NCBI GenBank assembly: GCA_034428935.1
Contig: DAOUHB010000083.1
Span: forward strand, 1-34,449
DNA from: JAAYZQ01 sp034428935
GTDB taxonomy: Bacteria > Chloroflexota > Anaerolineae > JAAYZQ01
Direction: 5' to 3'
DNA length: 34,449 bases
Of this stretch, positions 22,740-30,867 are shown piece after piece. The notes below the pieces were generated by a model. That model did no database searches and was not told where the DNA came from. It worked only from the letters and a program-made list of their open reading frames with translations. The stretch's first letter is position 1. The number at the start of each line of letters is the position of its first letter. The translations under genes and the position numbers were made by a program.

Positions 22740-24605
22740 ATGGCAATTCAGTCGGAAGTTCTGCAAGAGAAATTGGATAACATGCCGACCAGGCCCGGCG
22801 TGTACCTGATGAAGGACGCGGCGGGGACGATCCTGTACGTCGGCAAGGCGGTCAACCTTCGCCCGCGGGTGCGCTCCTACTTTCACGCCGCGGCGGCCCA
22901 CAGCCCCAAAATCCAGCGGCTAGTGGCCACCGTGGCCGACCTGGACTTTATCGTCACCGGATCCGAGCTGGAAGCCCTCATCCTGGAGAGCAACCTCATC
23001 AAGCGCTATAAGCCCAAGTACAACGTGCGGCTGAAGGATGACAAGCGCTATCCCTACATCAAGATCACCTGGCAGGAAGACTATCCCCGGGTGTTGATCG
23101 TGCGCCGCATGGAACAGGACGGCGCCCGCTATTTCGGGCCGTTCACCGCATCGTGGGCTGTGCAGCAGACGCTGCAGACGCTGCGCCGCGTCTTTCCCTA
23201 CCTGACCTGCAACCGGACCATTACCGGCAAGGACGAGCGAGCCTGCCTCTACAAGGATCTGGGCCTGTGCCTGGCGCCTTGCGTCGGCGCCGCGAGCAAA
23301 GAAGAGTACCGGGCCATGATCGACGGCCTGTGCCGCTTCCTGGAGGGCAAGGCCGACGAGATCGTGGCCGACCTGGAGGACCGGATGCAGGCGGCTGCCG
23401 AGCACTGGGACTTTGAGCAGGCGGCCACCTACCGCGACCAGTTGGCAGCCATCCAGAAGGTGATCGAGCGCCAGAAGATTGTCTCCCCCGTCATGGCCGA
23501 CCAGGACGTGGTGGCCTTTGCCCGCTCGGACGGCGACGCCTGCATGCAGGTCTTTTTCATCCGCCACGGCCGCCTCATCGGTCGCGAATATTTCGTCCTG
23601 GATGGCACCGCGGAAGAGAGTGACACTGAAGTCGTCAGCTCTTTCATCAAGCAGTTCTACGACGAGGCCGCCTACGTGCCACCCGAGATCCTGCTGCCCC
23701 ACGAGGTGGACGAGGCCCTGGTGATCCAGGAATGGCTGCGCAGCCGGCGGGGGAACAAGGTCGTGCTCCAGGTGCCCGACAGCGGCGAGAAGCGCGAACT
23801 GGTGGAGATGGCCGCGGAAAACGCCGCCGCGACGCTGGCCCACCTGCGCGCCCAATGGATCGCGGACGAGGGCAAGCAGGCCAGCGCCCTGGCCGAGCTT
23901 CAGGAGCAGCTCAACCTGTCGTCGCCGCCGAACCGCATCGAGTGCTACGACATCTCCACGACCCAGGGCAGCGAGACGACGGGGGCCATGGTCGTCTTTG
24001 TCAAGGGCGTGCCGCGCAAGAGCGATTACCGGCGCTTCAAGATCCGGACGGTGGAGGGCACCGACGACTATGCCAGCATGCGCGAGATGCTGCACCGCCG
24101 GTTCCACCGGGCCTCGGATGCCGGGCTGAAAGAGGAAGCCGAACGGGAGCCGGGCGGAAAAAAGTCGTCGTGGGACCTGATCCCCGACCTGCTGGTCGTC
24201 GATGGCGGCCAGGGCCAGCTCAACGTCGCCCTCGAAGTTCTCGACGAGTTTGGCCTGCGCGACCAGGTGCCGGCCGTAGGCCTGGCCAAGCAGGAAGAGC
24301 TGATCTTTGTCCCGGGACGACCGGAGCCGCTGTGGCTGCCGCGCACGTCCGAGGCGCTGTACTTGATGCAGCGCATCCGCGACGAGGCGCACCGCTTTGC
24401 CCTGGGCTACCACCGGAAGCTCCGCGGGCGCCAGACCATCACCTCGCAGCTCGACGACGTGCCCGGCATCGGTTCGCGGCGCCGCTCGGCCCTCCTGAAG
24501 CACTTTGGCTCGCTGGACGCCATCCGCGCCGCCAGCGTGGACGATCTGGCCGCCGTGCCGGGGATGAACCGCAAGGCGGCGGAGCAGCTCAAGGCCAACC
24601 TGTAG
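22740..24605 (+). CDS. uvrC: Excinuclease ABC subunit C
   Basis: A 621-residue nuclease subunit that cuts on both sides of a DNA lesion in nucleotide excision repair with UvrA and UvrB. The GIY-YIG domain for the 3' cut is at 15-95 ('GVYLMKDAAGTILYVGKAVNLRPRV'), the UVR motif that binds UvrB is near 205-235 ('AAAEHWDFEQAATYRDQLAAI'), the RNase H-like domain for the 5' cut is near 370-520 ('RIECYDISTTQGSETTGAMVVF', 'DLLVVDGGQGQLN'), and the C-terminus has two helix-hairpin-helix motifs ('LDDVPGIGSRRRSALLKHFGS'). The start is the ATG at 22740; a GTG two codons earlier overlaps the probable transcription start. No Shine-Dalgarno sequence. Confidence 0.97.
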   Translation: MAIQSEVLQEKLDNMPTRPGVYLMKDAAGTILYVGKAVNLRPRVRSYFHAAAAHSPKIQRLVATVADLDFIVTGSELEALILESNLIKRYKPKYNVRLKDDKRYPYIKITWQEDYPRVLIVRRMEQDGARYFGPFTASWAVQQTLQTLRRVFPYLTCNRTITGKDERACLYKDLGLCLAPCVGAASKEEYRAMIDGLCRFLEGKADEIVADLEDRMQAAAEHWDFEQAATYRDQLAAIQKVIERQKIVSPVMADQDVVAFARSDGDACMQVFFIRHGRLIGREYFVLDGTAEESDTEVVSSFIKQFYDEAAYVPPEILLPHEVDEALVIQEWLRSRRGNKVVLQVPDSGEKRELVEMAAENAAATLAHLRAQWIADEGKQASALAELQEQLNLSSPPNRIECYDISTTQGSETTGAMVVFVKGVPRKSDYRRFKIRTVEGTDDYASMREMLHRRFHRASDAGLKEEAEREPGGKKSSWDLIPDLLVVDGGQGQLNVALEVLDEFGLRDQVPAVGLAKQEELIFVPGRPEPLWLPRTSEALYLMQRIRDEAHRFALGYHRKLRGRQTITSQLDDVPGIGSRRRSALLKHFGSLDAIRAASVDDLAAVPGMNRKAAEQLKANL

Positions 24606-24675
24606 CCACCCGCGGCGCCATCCCCCCGGCCCCGGCTTGGCCAATCACCGGACGACCGGCCTTCGCCGCCTGGCT

Positions 24676-25899
24676 CTAGACCGGGATCACCAGCTCCTTG
24701 GGAAAGTCGGTCAGGTCCTGGGCGACGCCATCCTGGTCGATCCAGACGACGTCCTCGATGCGGACGCCATAGCCGCGGCCCGGGTCGTACAGGCCGGGCT
24801 CGCAGGTAAAGACGTGGCCGGGCTGGAGGACGGTCAGGTTCACGGGCGACAGGGAAAAGAACGGTTCCTCGTGGACCGCCAGGCCGATGCCGTGGCCCAG
24901 GCCGTGGACGAAACCGGTCCGGGTGCCCGGTGTGCCGCCGATGGTCGGATACCCGCGGCTTTCGAACAGGTCGCACGCCATCTGCATGTAGGTCCGGGTG
25001 TCGATGCCGGCACCATAGGCGCCGGTCAGCATCTCCACGCAGTCGCGTACGTCGCGGTAAATCTTCTCGATCTCGGGCGGGGCATAACCCAGGCAGAAGG
25101 TACGGGTCATGTCGAAATAGTAACCGCCGCCCACCTCGCGCGTGCCAAAGTCAAAGATGATCGTCTTGCCCAGGGCCAGCACGTCGGTGGACGTGCCCTT
25201 GTTGTGGGGCACCCCGGCGTCGCGCCCGATGGCAAAGATGACGCCCTCCGGCACGTCTAGCCCCTGCTCGGCCAGGAACAGGCCGATCTGGCGATGGACC
25301 CGGCCGATGGTCAGCGGCGTGCCGTCGGCCTGGACCAGGACACCGTCGACGGCGCGGTGGGATTGCAGAAACTCGACCGTCTGGCCCATGATGGCCGCCG
25401 TGCGCCGTCCCACCTCGCGGATGCGGGCCGCTTCCTCGGCGTCCTTGGTGGCGCGGGCAACGTCGATGAGGGTGGTGTCGCGCTCGCCGCACACCTCGAT
25501 GCCGTCGATCTCGCCGGCGAGGGCGTTGAGCAGCGTCCACGCCCTGCCCTGGTCCCCCATTCCGTAAAAGCCCACCTTGCCGCTCACGCCCAGGTCGGCA
25601 AACAGACGGCGGTACAGCTCCACCTCCGCAGCCAGCCGGTCCGGCGCCTGACGCACGACGGTCTCGTAGTCATATTGGTCGAGGGTGACGACCCGCAGGC
25701 CGCTGGCGGCGGCCTCTTCGCGGTCGATGGCCGACGACAAGAGGACGCGCTCCTCGCCGCGCTTCTTGACGACCCAGCCGCTGATGAGGCGCGCGCCGTT
25801 GGCGGCATAGTACAGGGCCGGGTTGCCGTTCATCTTGCCCGACACGACGATGGCATCCAGGCCGCGCTCGGCCATGAGCCTATCCAGGTCTTTTTTCAA
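24676..25899 (-). CDS. M24 family metallopeptidase (Xaa-Pro aminopeptidase-like)
   Basis: A 407-residue protein with a creatinase-type N-terminal domain (about 1-150) and a pita-bread catalytic domain. All five metal ligands are visible: Asp in 'IIFDFGTR', Asp in 'YYFDMTRTF', His in 'HGLGHGIGL', Glu in 'FTCEPGLY' and Glu in 'VRIEDVV'. These enzymes remove the N-terminal residue before proline or cut dipeptides with C-terminal proline. Start is TTG with GGAGG 7 nt upstream. It follows the peptide permease genes after 20 bp in the same direction, so it probably digests peptides taken up by that transporter. Last gene of the operon. Confidence 0.92.
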   Translation of the reverse strand: MKKDLDRLMAERGLDAIVVSGKMNGNPALYYAANGARLISGWVVKKRGEERVLLSSAIDREEAAASGLRVVTLDQYDYETVVRQAPDRLAAEVELYRRLFADLGVSGKVGFYGMGDQGRAWTLLNALAGEIDGIEVCGERDTTLIDVARATKDAEEAARIREVGRRTAAIMGQTVEFLQSHRAVDGVLVQADGTPLTIGRVHRQIGLFLAEQGLDVPEGVIFAIGRDAGVPHNKGTSTDVLALGKTIIFDFGTREVGGGYYFDMTRTFCLGYAPPEIEKIYRDVRDCVEMLTGAYGAGIDTRTYMQMACDLFESRGYPTIGGTPGTRTGFVHGLGHGIGLAVHEEPFFSLSPVNLTVLQPGHVFTCEPGLYDPGRGYGVRIEDVVWIDQDGVAQDLTDFPKELVIPV

Positions 25900-25919
25900 G
25901 TCAGCACCTCCGCTGTGGA

Positions 25920-26987
25920 TCAGTCCCAGCCCCGCAGGGTGGGGTCGAGGGCGTCGCGCAGACCGTCGCCCAGGAAGTTAAAGGCGAACATGAGCAGGAA
26001 CAGGGCCAGAGCCGGAAAGATCGCCTGGTTCGGATAATTGGCAATAACCAGCGACCCGTCCGAGATCATGCTCCCCCAGCTCGGCATGGGCGGGTTCACC
26101 CCCAGCCCGATAAAGCTCAGGAATGCTTCGTAAGAGATGTAGGATGGGATGGACAGGGTCTCGGTGATGATCAGCGGGCCGATGATGTTGGGCAGGATGT
26201 GGCGCATGATCGTTCGTGGGGTCGGAACGCCGATGGCCTGGGCGGCAATGATGTACTCGTTCTGCCGGACCGAGAGGACCTGGCCGCGCACCAGGCGGGC
26301 AGCCCCCATCCACGCCGTGAGGCCGATGCCAATAAAGATGAACAGCAGGCCACCCATGGCCGTGTCCAGGCGCGCCAGGGTGCCCACCAGGGTCCCGTGC
26401 TGCTCGGCGCTGAACCCGGCCCGGAAAAAAGCCATCAACAGGATGATAAGCAGCATTGTTGGAAAGGCGTACATGATGTCGACAAAACGCATCAGCAGGT
26501 TGTCGACCCTGCCGCCCTGGAAGCCCGACACAAGTCCGACGAAAAAGCCTATGAGGATGCTGACCAGCGGGCCCATCAAGGCGACGGCGATAGAGACGCG
26601 GGCCCCGTACAGGATGCGGCTAAAGAGGTCACGCCCCAGCTTGTCGGCCCCCAGCAGATAATCCTCACTCATCTTGACGTAGCCGCCCTCGTCCCGGGGC
26701 TTCATCCCGGTAAAGACGCGGGTGACCCAGGTGGGGGTAGCGTTGGTATCGGGCAACACCGCGTCGTCGTACCGCTTTGGGGCAATGGCCGGCGCCAGGA
26801 GGGCGACCAGGATGTTGAGGAGGACGATGACGGCGCCAATCATGGCCGCCCGGTTGCGGCGCAGCCGGGCAAAGGCGTCGGAGGTCAGGCTTCGGCCGCG
26901 GAGGGCAGCCGGCGGCGAGGCGGGGACGGGGGCGGAGGCGCCTTGCGGCTCCTCGGGACGAAGAGTGCGGGTCTGGGCGCTATTCAT
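25920..26987 (-). CDS. Peptide ABC transporter permease, DppC/OppC type
   Basis: A 355-residue inner-membrane permease. After a Pro-rich start comes the OppC N-terminal region with a membrane helix (about 48-70), and then the BPD-type permease domain with 'EYIIAAQAIGVPTPRTIMRHILPN', the EAA loop that contacts the ATPase. It also has 'GADKLGRDLFSRILYGARVS', a hallmark of DppC. The start is the ATG at 26987, overlapping the DppB-type gene by 8 bp. The two ATPase genes (dppD/dppF type) that complete such a transporter are not in this window; they may be elsewhere or supplied by another system. Confidence 0.93.
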   Translation of the reverse strand: MNSAQTRTLRPEEPQGASAPVPASPPAALRGRSLTSDAFARLRRNRAAMIGAVIVLLNILVALLAPAIAPKRYDDAVLPDTNATPTWVTRVFTGMKPRDEGGYVKMSEDYLLGADKLGRDLFSRILYGARVSIAVALMGPLVSILIGFFVGLVSGFQGGRVDNLLMRFVDIMYAFPTMLLIILLMAFFRAGFSAEQHGTLVGTLARLDTAMGGLLFIFIGIGLTAWMGAARLVRGQVLSVRQNEYIIAAQAIGVPTPRTIMRHILPNIIGPLIITETLSIPSYISYEAFLSFIGLGVNPPMPSWGSMISDGSLVIANYPNQAIFPALALFLLMFAFNFLGDGLRDALDPTLRGWD

Positions 26988-27993
26988 AGCGAATCCTCGG
27001 GTCGAGCCACATGTAGACCAGGTCGACCAGCGTGTTGGCGACGACGAGAAAGACGGCTAGCAGCAGCACAGTGCCCATGATCACCGGATAGTCCCGGCCC
27101 GAGACGCTGGTGACGAAAAACTTGCCCATGCCGGGGATGCCAAAGATGGTCTCGACGACGAACGTGCCGGTCAGGATGTAGGCTACCATGGGCCCCAGGA
27201 TGGTGACGACGGGGACAAGGCTGTTCTTGAGGGCGTGCCGGACGACGACGGCCTTCTCGGCCAGGCCCTTGGCCCGGGCGGTACGGATATAGTCCTGGTT
27301 GAGTACCTGGAGCAGGCTGGCACGGGTGAGGCGGGCGACAATGGCCGCGTCGGCGACGCCCAGGGCGATGGCCGGCAGGATGATGTGCTTGAGGTCGCCC
27401 CAGCCGCTGACCGGCAGCCAGCCCAGCTCGACGCCCATCAAGTATTGGAGGACGGGCGCCAGGATGATGACCGGCACGGACACGCCGACGACGGCGGCGC
27501 CGATGGCGGCATAGTCGATGAGCGTGTTGCGCTTGAGGGCCGAAATGACACCCAGCGGAAAGCCCAGGGTGACTGTGACGACCAGGGCGGCAGCGCCGAG
27601 CTTGATGGACACGGGCAGGTTGTCGCGAAAGATGTCGCTGACCGTGCGGCTGACCGACTTGTACGACGGGCCAAAATTCATCCAGCGCAGCGTGGCATCG
27701 TCGCCAAAGGGCAGCGAGACGTTGATCAGGTACTGGTGATCGAGGTAGCTGGACTGCTTGCCGCTGGTGATAACCGGCAGGGCGATGTCGCGCACATAAT
27801 CGAGATACTGGACGTAGAGTGGCGCGTCGAGGTTGTACTTGGCGTTGAGCTGTGCCAGGGTGGCCTCCGGCAGCCGCTTTTCCTGGGTAAAGGGGCCGCC
27901 GGGCACAGCGTGCATGAGGGTGAAGGTAATGAGCGAGACGACCACCAACACCAGGAACATCCACAAGATACGCCGGATTATGAACCGTGTCAT
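26980..27993 (-). CDS. Peptide ABC transporter permease, DppB/OppB type
   Basis: A 337-residue permease with an N-terminal helix (about 9-29), the family motif 'MHAVPGGPFTQEKRLPEATL', and a permease domain with the EAA loop 'DYIRTARAKGLAEKAVVVRHALKNSLVP' in pattern. It ends in 'FGIPGMGKFFVTSVSGRDYPVIMG', typical of DppB/OppB. Start is ATG with GGAAGG about 4-6 nt upstream. It pairs with the DppC-type gene (8-bp overlap) and follows the solute-binding lipoprotein gene after about 100 bp that contain a hairpin. Confidence 0.94.
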   Translation of the reverse strand: MTRFIIRRILWMFLVLVVVSLITFTLMHAVPGGPFTQEKRLPEATLAQLNAKYNLDAPLYVQYLDYVRDIALPVITSGKQSSYLDHQYLINVSLPFGDDATLRWMNFGPSYKSVSRTVSDIFRDNLPVSIKLGAAALVVTVTLGFPLGVISALKRNTLIDYAAIGAAVVGVSVPVIILAPVLQYLMGVELGWLPVSGWGDLKHIILPAIALGVADAAIVARLTRASLLQVLNQDYIRTARAKGLAEKAVVVRHALKNSLVPVVTILGPMVAYILTGTFVVETIFGIPGMGKFFVTSVSGRDYPVIMGTVLLLAVFLVVANTLVDLVYMWLDPRIRYE

Positions 27994-28038
27994 AGGGCTT
28001 CCTTCCGGTTCCGATGGAGGTTGCAGGTTCCCCCAGAG

Positions 28039-28081
28039 GGAGTAGGAGGCTGGAGGCCATCGTCCTCCAACCCCCTACTCC
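28039..28081 (-). other. Intercistronic hairpin between solute-binding protein and permease genes
   Basis: Outer arms GGAGTAGG (28039-28046) and CCTACTCC (28074-28081), inner arms TGGAGG and CCTCCA around a 6-7 nt loop. There is no T run. Such stems often keep the binding-protein part of the mRNA stable so that it is made in excess over the permeases. Confidence 0.5.
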
Positions 28082-28092
28082 GAAGGCGCTCG

Positions 28093-29868
28093 TTATTCCG
28101 TCACGTCCCAGTCCCAGAAGGCCTGGGCACCGTTGATCGAATGGGTGCGCTCTACGTTGGGCTGAGTGAGCTGGGCGACGACGGGATAGTAGAGCGACAT
28201 GGTGCCCGCATCGTCGACGTTGAGCAGGATCTCGGCCTGGGTGTACAGCTCCAGGCGCGTCGCCGCGTCGGTCTCGACGCGAGCCTCGTCCACCAGCGGG
28301 TCATAGTCGGGGTGGGTCCAGTGGCCATAGTTATAGATCGAGTCGGAGCGGTAGACGTCCGCCATGTAGTTGTTGGTGTCGTTATAGTCGGGGCACCAGC
28401 CAGCGCGAAAGATCTGCCCCGGGTCCTGCTCTTGCTTGGACCAGTACACGGTGTTGTCGATCTGCGACAGCTCCACCTGGACGTCGAGGGTCTGCTGCCA
28501 CATGGTCTGGAGGGCCTGGGCAACGGCGCTCAGGACCGGCGACGTGCCAAACTCGACGGTGATGGCCGGCAGGTCGGCGGCCGAGGCCAGCCCCAGGTCG
28601 GTCAGGCCGAGTTGCAGCTCTTCCTGTGCCTTGGCGGCATCAAAGTAGACGCCCTGTGCAACGGCGTCCGTGCCAGCGGGGGCGAGGGTGATGCTCGGCG
28701 GAGTAAAGAACGCCGCCGGGATCTCGCCGCCGCCCAACACGTCCCGCACCAGCGTTTCGCGGTCGACGGCATAGTTAAAGGCACGGCGGATGTGCACGTT
28801 GTCAAAGGGCGCCTTGGTGGCGTTAAAGCCCCAGGCCTGGGTGCACTGGCCGGGCACGATCATGAGCTGCTCACTCAGGACGGCATCGGACTGGAGCCGG
28901 GCGATCTGGTCGCTGGGCACCGTGGTCACCGACAAAGTGCCGGCCTCATAGTCCCGCAGGCCGACGGCCTCGTCGATGAAGCGGTGGACAATCTCGTCGA
29001 TCATCGGCTGGCGGATACCCTCGGAGCCGGGCCAGAACGGGTTCTTGACGAACGTCATGCTGGCCTCGTGCTCCCACGACTTGAGGGCGTAGGGCCCGTA
29101 GGTGGCAATGTTCTCGGGCTCGGTCCACACCTCGGCGCTGTCTTCGACTGCCCACTGAGGGGTGGCGCGGGCGTTGATGATGCTGTAGATGCCGAGGGCA
29201 AAGCCGACCTTTTCGGGGGCGGTGACCTCGAAGGTATAGTCGTCGACGGCCCTGAGCCCCAGGTCCTCGGCGGTGCCGGTCCCGGCGTTAAACTCGACGC
29301 CCCCCTGAACGTAGGGAGCCAGGATGTAGGCCGCCGGCGACGCAGTGGCCGGGTCGAGGGCGCGCGTGAAGCCGTAGACGAAATCGGCGGCGGTGACGTA
29401 GCGAACGCTGCCGCTCTCATCCGTCACTTCTTCCACAGCGTCGGTATCGGGATTATAGCGCACCCACGGAACGTTTTCCAGCAGGTGGAAGGTGTAGACC
29501 AGCCCGTCGTCCGAGACCTCCCAACCGCTGGCCATGCCCGGCTCGATGTCGTTGGTCTCTGCGTCCTGAATGGTGACGCTGGGGAAGAGGTGCGACGTGA
29601 GGGTCATATCTCTGGCGTCGATGGCCTGCTGCGGATCGATGCTGTGGGGATCGTTGGCCCCCTGCTGGATGATGATGGACTTGAGCGCGGCAGGCTCGGG
29701 CTCCGCGGGCTCGGACACGGCAGTCGGCTCCGCCGGCGGCTCGGTCGGCTGCGCCTCGGTTGCAGTCGTCGGCTCGGTCACGGGCTCGGGTGCGGCGGTG
29801 GGGCCGCAGCCGGCCAGGATGGCAGCGATGACAACCAGTACCAGGACGTAACGCATCATGTTAGGCAT
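28093..29868 (-). CDS. Peptide ABC transporter solute-binding lipoprotein (family 5)
   Basis: A 591-residue exported protein. The lipoprotein signal is 'VLVLVVIAAILAGCGP' with Cys at the lipobox LAGC. A Pro/Glu/Thr-rich linker (TAAPEPVTEP and similar) tethers the SBP_bac_5 domain. That domain shows 'SIDPQQAIDARD' near its start, 'GMASGWEVSDDGLVYTFHL' and 'AADFVYGFTRALDP', which are family landmarks. It delivers oligo- or dipeptides to the DppB/C-type permeases encoded next. The start chosen is the ATG at 29868, with AGGAG 7-8 nt before it; ATGs at 29871 and 29859 are alternatives. The 127-bp gap upstream holds a perfect AAAGGAGGTGA (29926-29936, minus strand) with no gene behind it. Confidence 0.94.
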   Translation of the reverse strand: MPNMMRYVLVLVVIAAILAGCGPTAAPEPVTEPTTATEAQPTEPPAEPTAVSEPAEPEPAALKSIIIQQGANDPHSIDPQQAIDARDMTLTSHLFPSVTIQDAETNDIEPGMASGWEVSDDGLVYTFHLLENVPWVRYNPDTDAVEEVTDESGSVRYVTAADFVYGFTRALDPATASPAAYILAPYVQGGVEFNAGTGTAEDLGLRAVDDYTFEVTAPEKVGFALGIYSIINARATPQWAVEDSAEVWTEPENIATYGPYALKSWEHEASMTFVKNPFWPGSEGIRQPMIDEIVHRFIDEAVGLRDYEAGTLSVTTVPSDQIARLQSDAVLSEQLMIVPGQCTQAWGFNATKAPFDNVHIRRAFNYAVDRETLVRDVLGGGEIPAAFFTPPSITLAPAGTDAVAQGVYFDAAKAQEELQLGLTDLGLASAADLPAITVEFGTSPVLSAVAQALQTMWQQTLDVQVELSQIDNTVYWSKQEQDPGQIFRAGWCPDYNDTNNYMADVYRSDSIYNYGHWTHPDYDPLVDEARVETDAATRLELYTQAEILLNVDDAGTMSLYYPVVAQLTQPNVERTHSINGAQAFWDWDVTE

Positions 29869-29995
29869 CATTCTCCTCCTTCAGATAATTCACTCTGCAC
29901 GACCTGTCGACGGTTGGCTATATCGTCACCTCCTTTCGCCCCGCGCACGGGCTCTCCTGGGAGAAGGCGGAAGCGAGCGGGGCCGGGATCGGGCT

Positions 29996-30682
29996 CTAAC
30001 ACCCGGATGGTTGCTCCCGGAACAACTCCAGGAGCTCGGCGGCGGTCATCTCCAGGTGGGCGCGAAGCATTGCGCCCGCAGCGCCGGCATCCCGGCGGCG
30101 CAGGACGTCCAGCAGATCCTGGTGCTCCACGACCGGGTCCCTGGCGCCGCGGCCCATGCTAAGGGCCATGCGTTGATAGACGGTGGCCAGGTCCATATGC
30201 TTGATGATGAGGTCGTGCAACCGCTGTTTGCGGGCGGCGGCATAGATGTCGGCGTGAAAGCGATAGTGGGCGGTCAGCAGCGCCTCGAAATCGTCTTGCT
30301 CGAAGGCCTGCGCCATCTCGTGCAACAGGACCTCGAGCCCCTCCAGCTCGGCATCGGCGACGTGGCGGGCAGCCATAAAGGCGGCATAGCTCTCCAGGCC
30401 GATGCGCACGGCAAAGATCTCTTCCAGGTCGGCGGCGGAAAAGCAGGCGACGGTGGCGCTCTTGTAGGAGGTCAGGTTCACGAGGCCTTCGTGGGCCAGG
30501 CGGGTGAGGGCATCGCGGATGGGGGTCCGGCTGACGCCGAGCTGCTCGGCCAGGTCGGCCTGCACGAGGCGCTGGCCCGGCTGCAGTTGGCGGCTCAGGA
30601 TGAGGGCGCGCAGGCGCTCGACGACGGCATCCTGGACCGTCTGCAGGACCAACGGCGTGGTGGCAAACGAGTCTTGTGGCAT
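29996..30682 (-). CDS. GntR family transcriptional regulator, FadR (FCD) subgroup
   Basis: A 228-residue regulator. The N-terminal winged helix (about 15-75) has 'LQPGQRLVQADLAEQLGVSRTPIRDALTRLAHEGLV', the GntR signature. The helical FCD effector domain (about 90-215) follows with 'FAVRIGLESYAAFMAARHV' and 'HYRFHADIYAAARKQRLHDLI'; His and Asp residues there could bind a metal and a carboxylate ligand. Start is ATG with GGAGGAGA 6 nt upstream. It sits just upstream of the peptide transporter operon, in the same direction, and is its likely regulator. A palindrome over its own start of transcription suggests autoregulation. Confidence 0.92.
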   Translation of the reverse strand: MPQDSFATTPLVLQTVQDAVVERLRALILSRQLQPGQRLVQADLAEQLGVSRTPIRDALTRLAHEGLVNLTSYKSATVACFSAADLEEIFAVRIGLESYAAFMAARHVADAELEGLEVLLHEMAQAFEQDDFEALLTAHYRFHADIYAAARKQRLHDLIIKHMDLATVYQRMALSMGRGARDPVVEHQDLLDVLRRRDAGAAGAMLRAHLEMTAAELLELFREQPSGC

Positions 30683-30710
30683 CGGCGCTCTCCTCCTCGT
30701 TGCTGGACAA

Positions 30711-30727
30711 TGGGATCCTGTATCCCA
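30711..30727. promoter_or_regulatory. Candidate GntR operator
   Basis: Perfect inverted repeat TGGGAT (30711-30716), 5 nt, ATCCCA (30722-30727), placed just downstream of the -10 of the GntR gene so that a bound protein would block transcription. The length is right for a FadR-type dimer, but the sequence was not matched to a known operator. Confidence 0.5.
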
Positions 30728-30732
30728 GATCC

Positions 30733-30761
30733 AATATAACACAGGTCGCGCCCGGTGTCAA
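30733..30761 (-). promoter_or_regulatory. Promoter of the GntR gene
   Basis: TTGACA (30761-30756), 17 nt, TATATT (30738-30733) on the minus strand. It is the only strong promoter seen for the regulator and transporter genes. Confidence 0.72.
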
Positions 30762-30826
30762 AGAAAGAGCGCCGCGCTGCTGCGGAGGTTCACCCGGTTG
30801 GAGCTTGCCAGGCAAGGCTCGCCCTT

Positions 30827-30854
30827 TGCCGGACTCCGTGGGCGGAATCCGGCA
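30827..30854 (-). terminator. Hairpin after the VIT/VWA gene
   Basis: TGCCGGA (30827-30833) pairs with TCCGGCA (30848-30854), with inner arms TCCG and CGGA around a TGGG loop. A second, imperfect stem lies at about 30801-30820. There is no T run. It is 13 bp past the stop of the VIT/VWA gene. Confidence 0.5.
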
Positions 30855-30867
30855 TACGACCCTGGGG

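Noticed and set aside
22347..22901. Minus-strand open frame spanning the promoters between the response regulator and uvrC
   Set aside because: It overlaps both genes and both promoters, and its translation has no recognisable features.
29926..29936. A perfect ribosome binding site AAAGGAGGTGA on the minus strand
   Set aside because: No start codon at a useful distance opens a frame longer than ten codons. The nearest GTG (29900) is too far away, so no gene is called.
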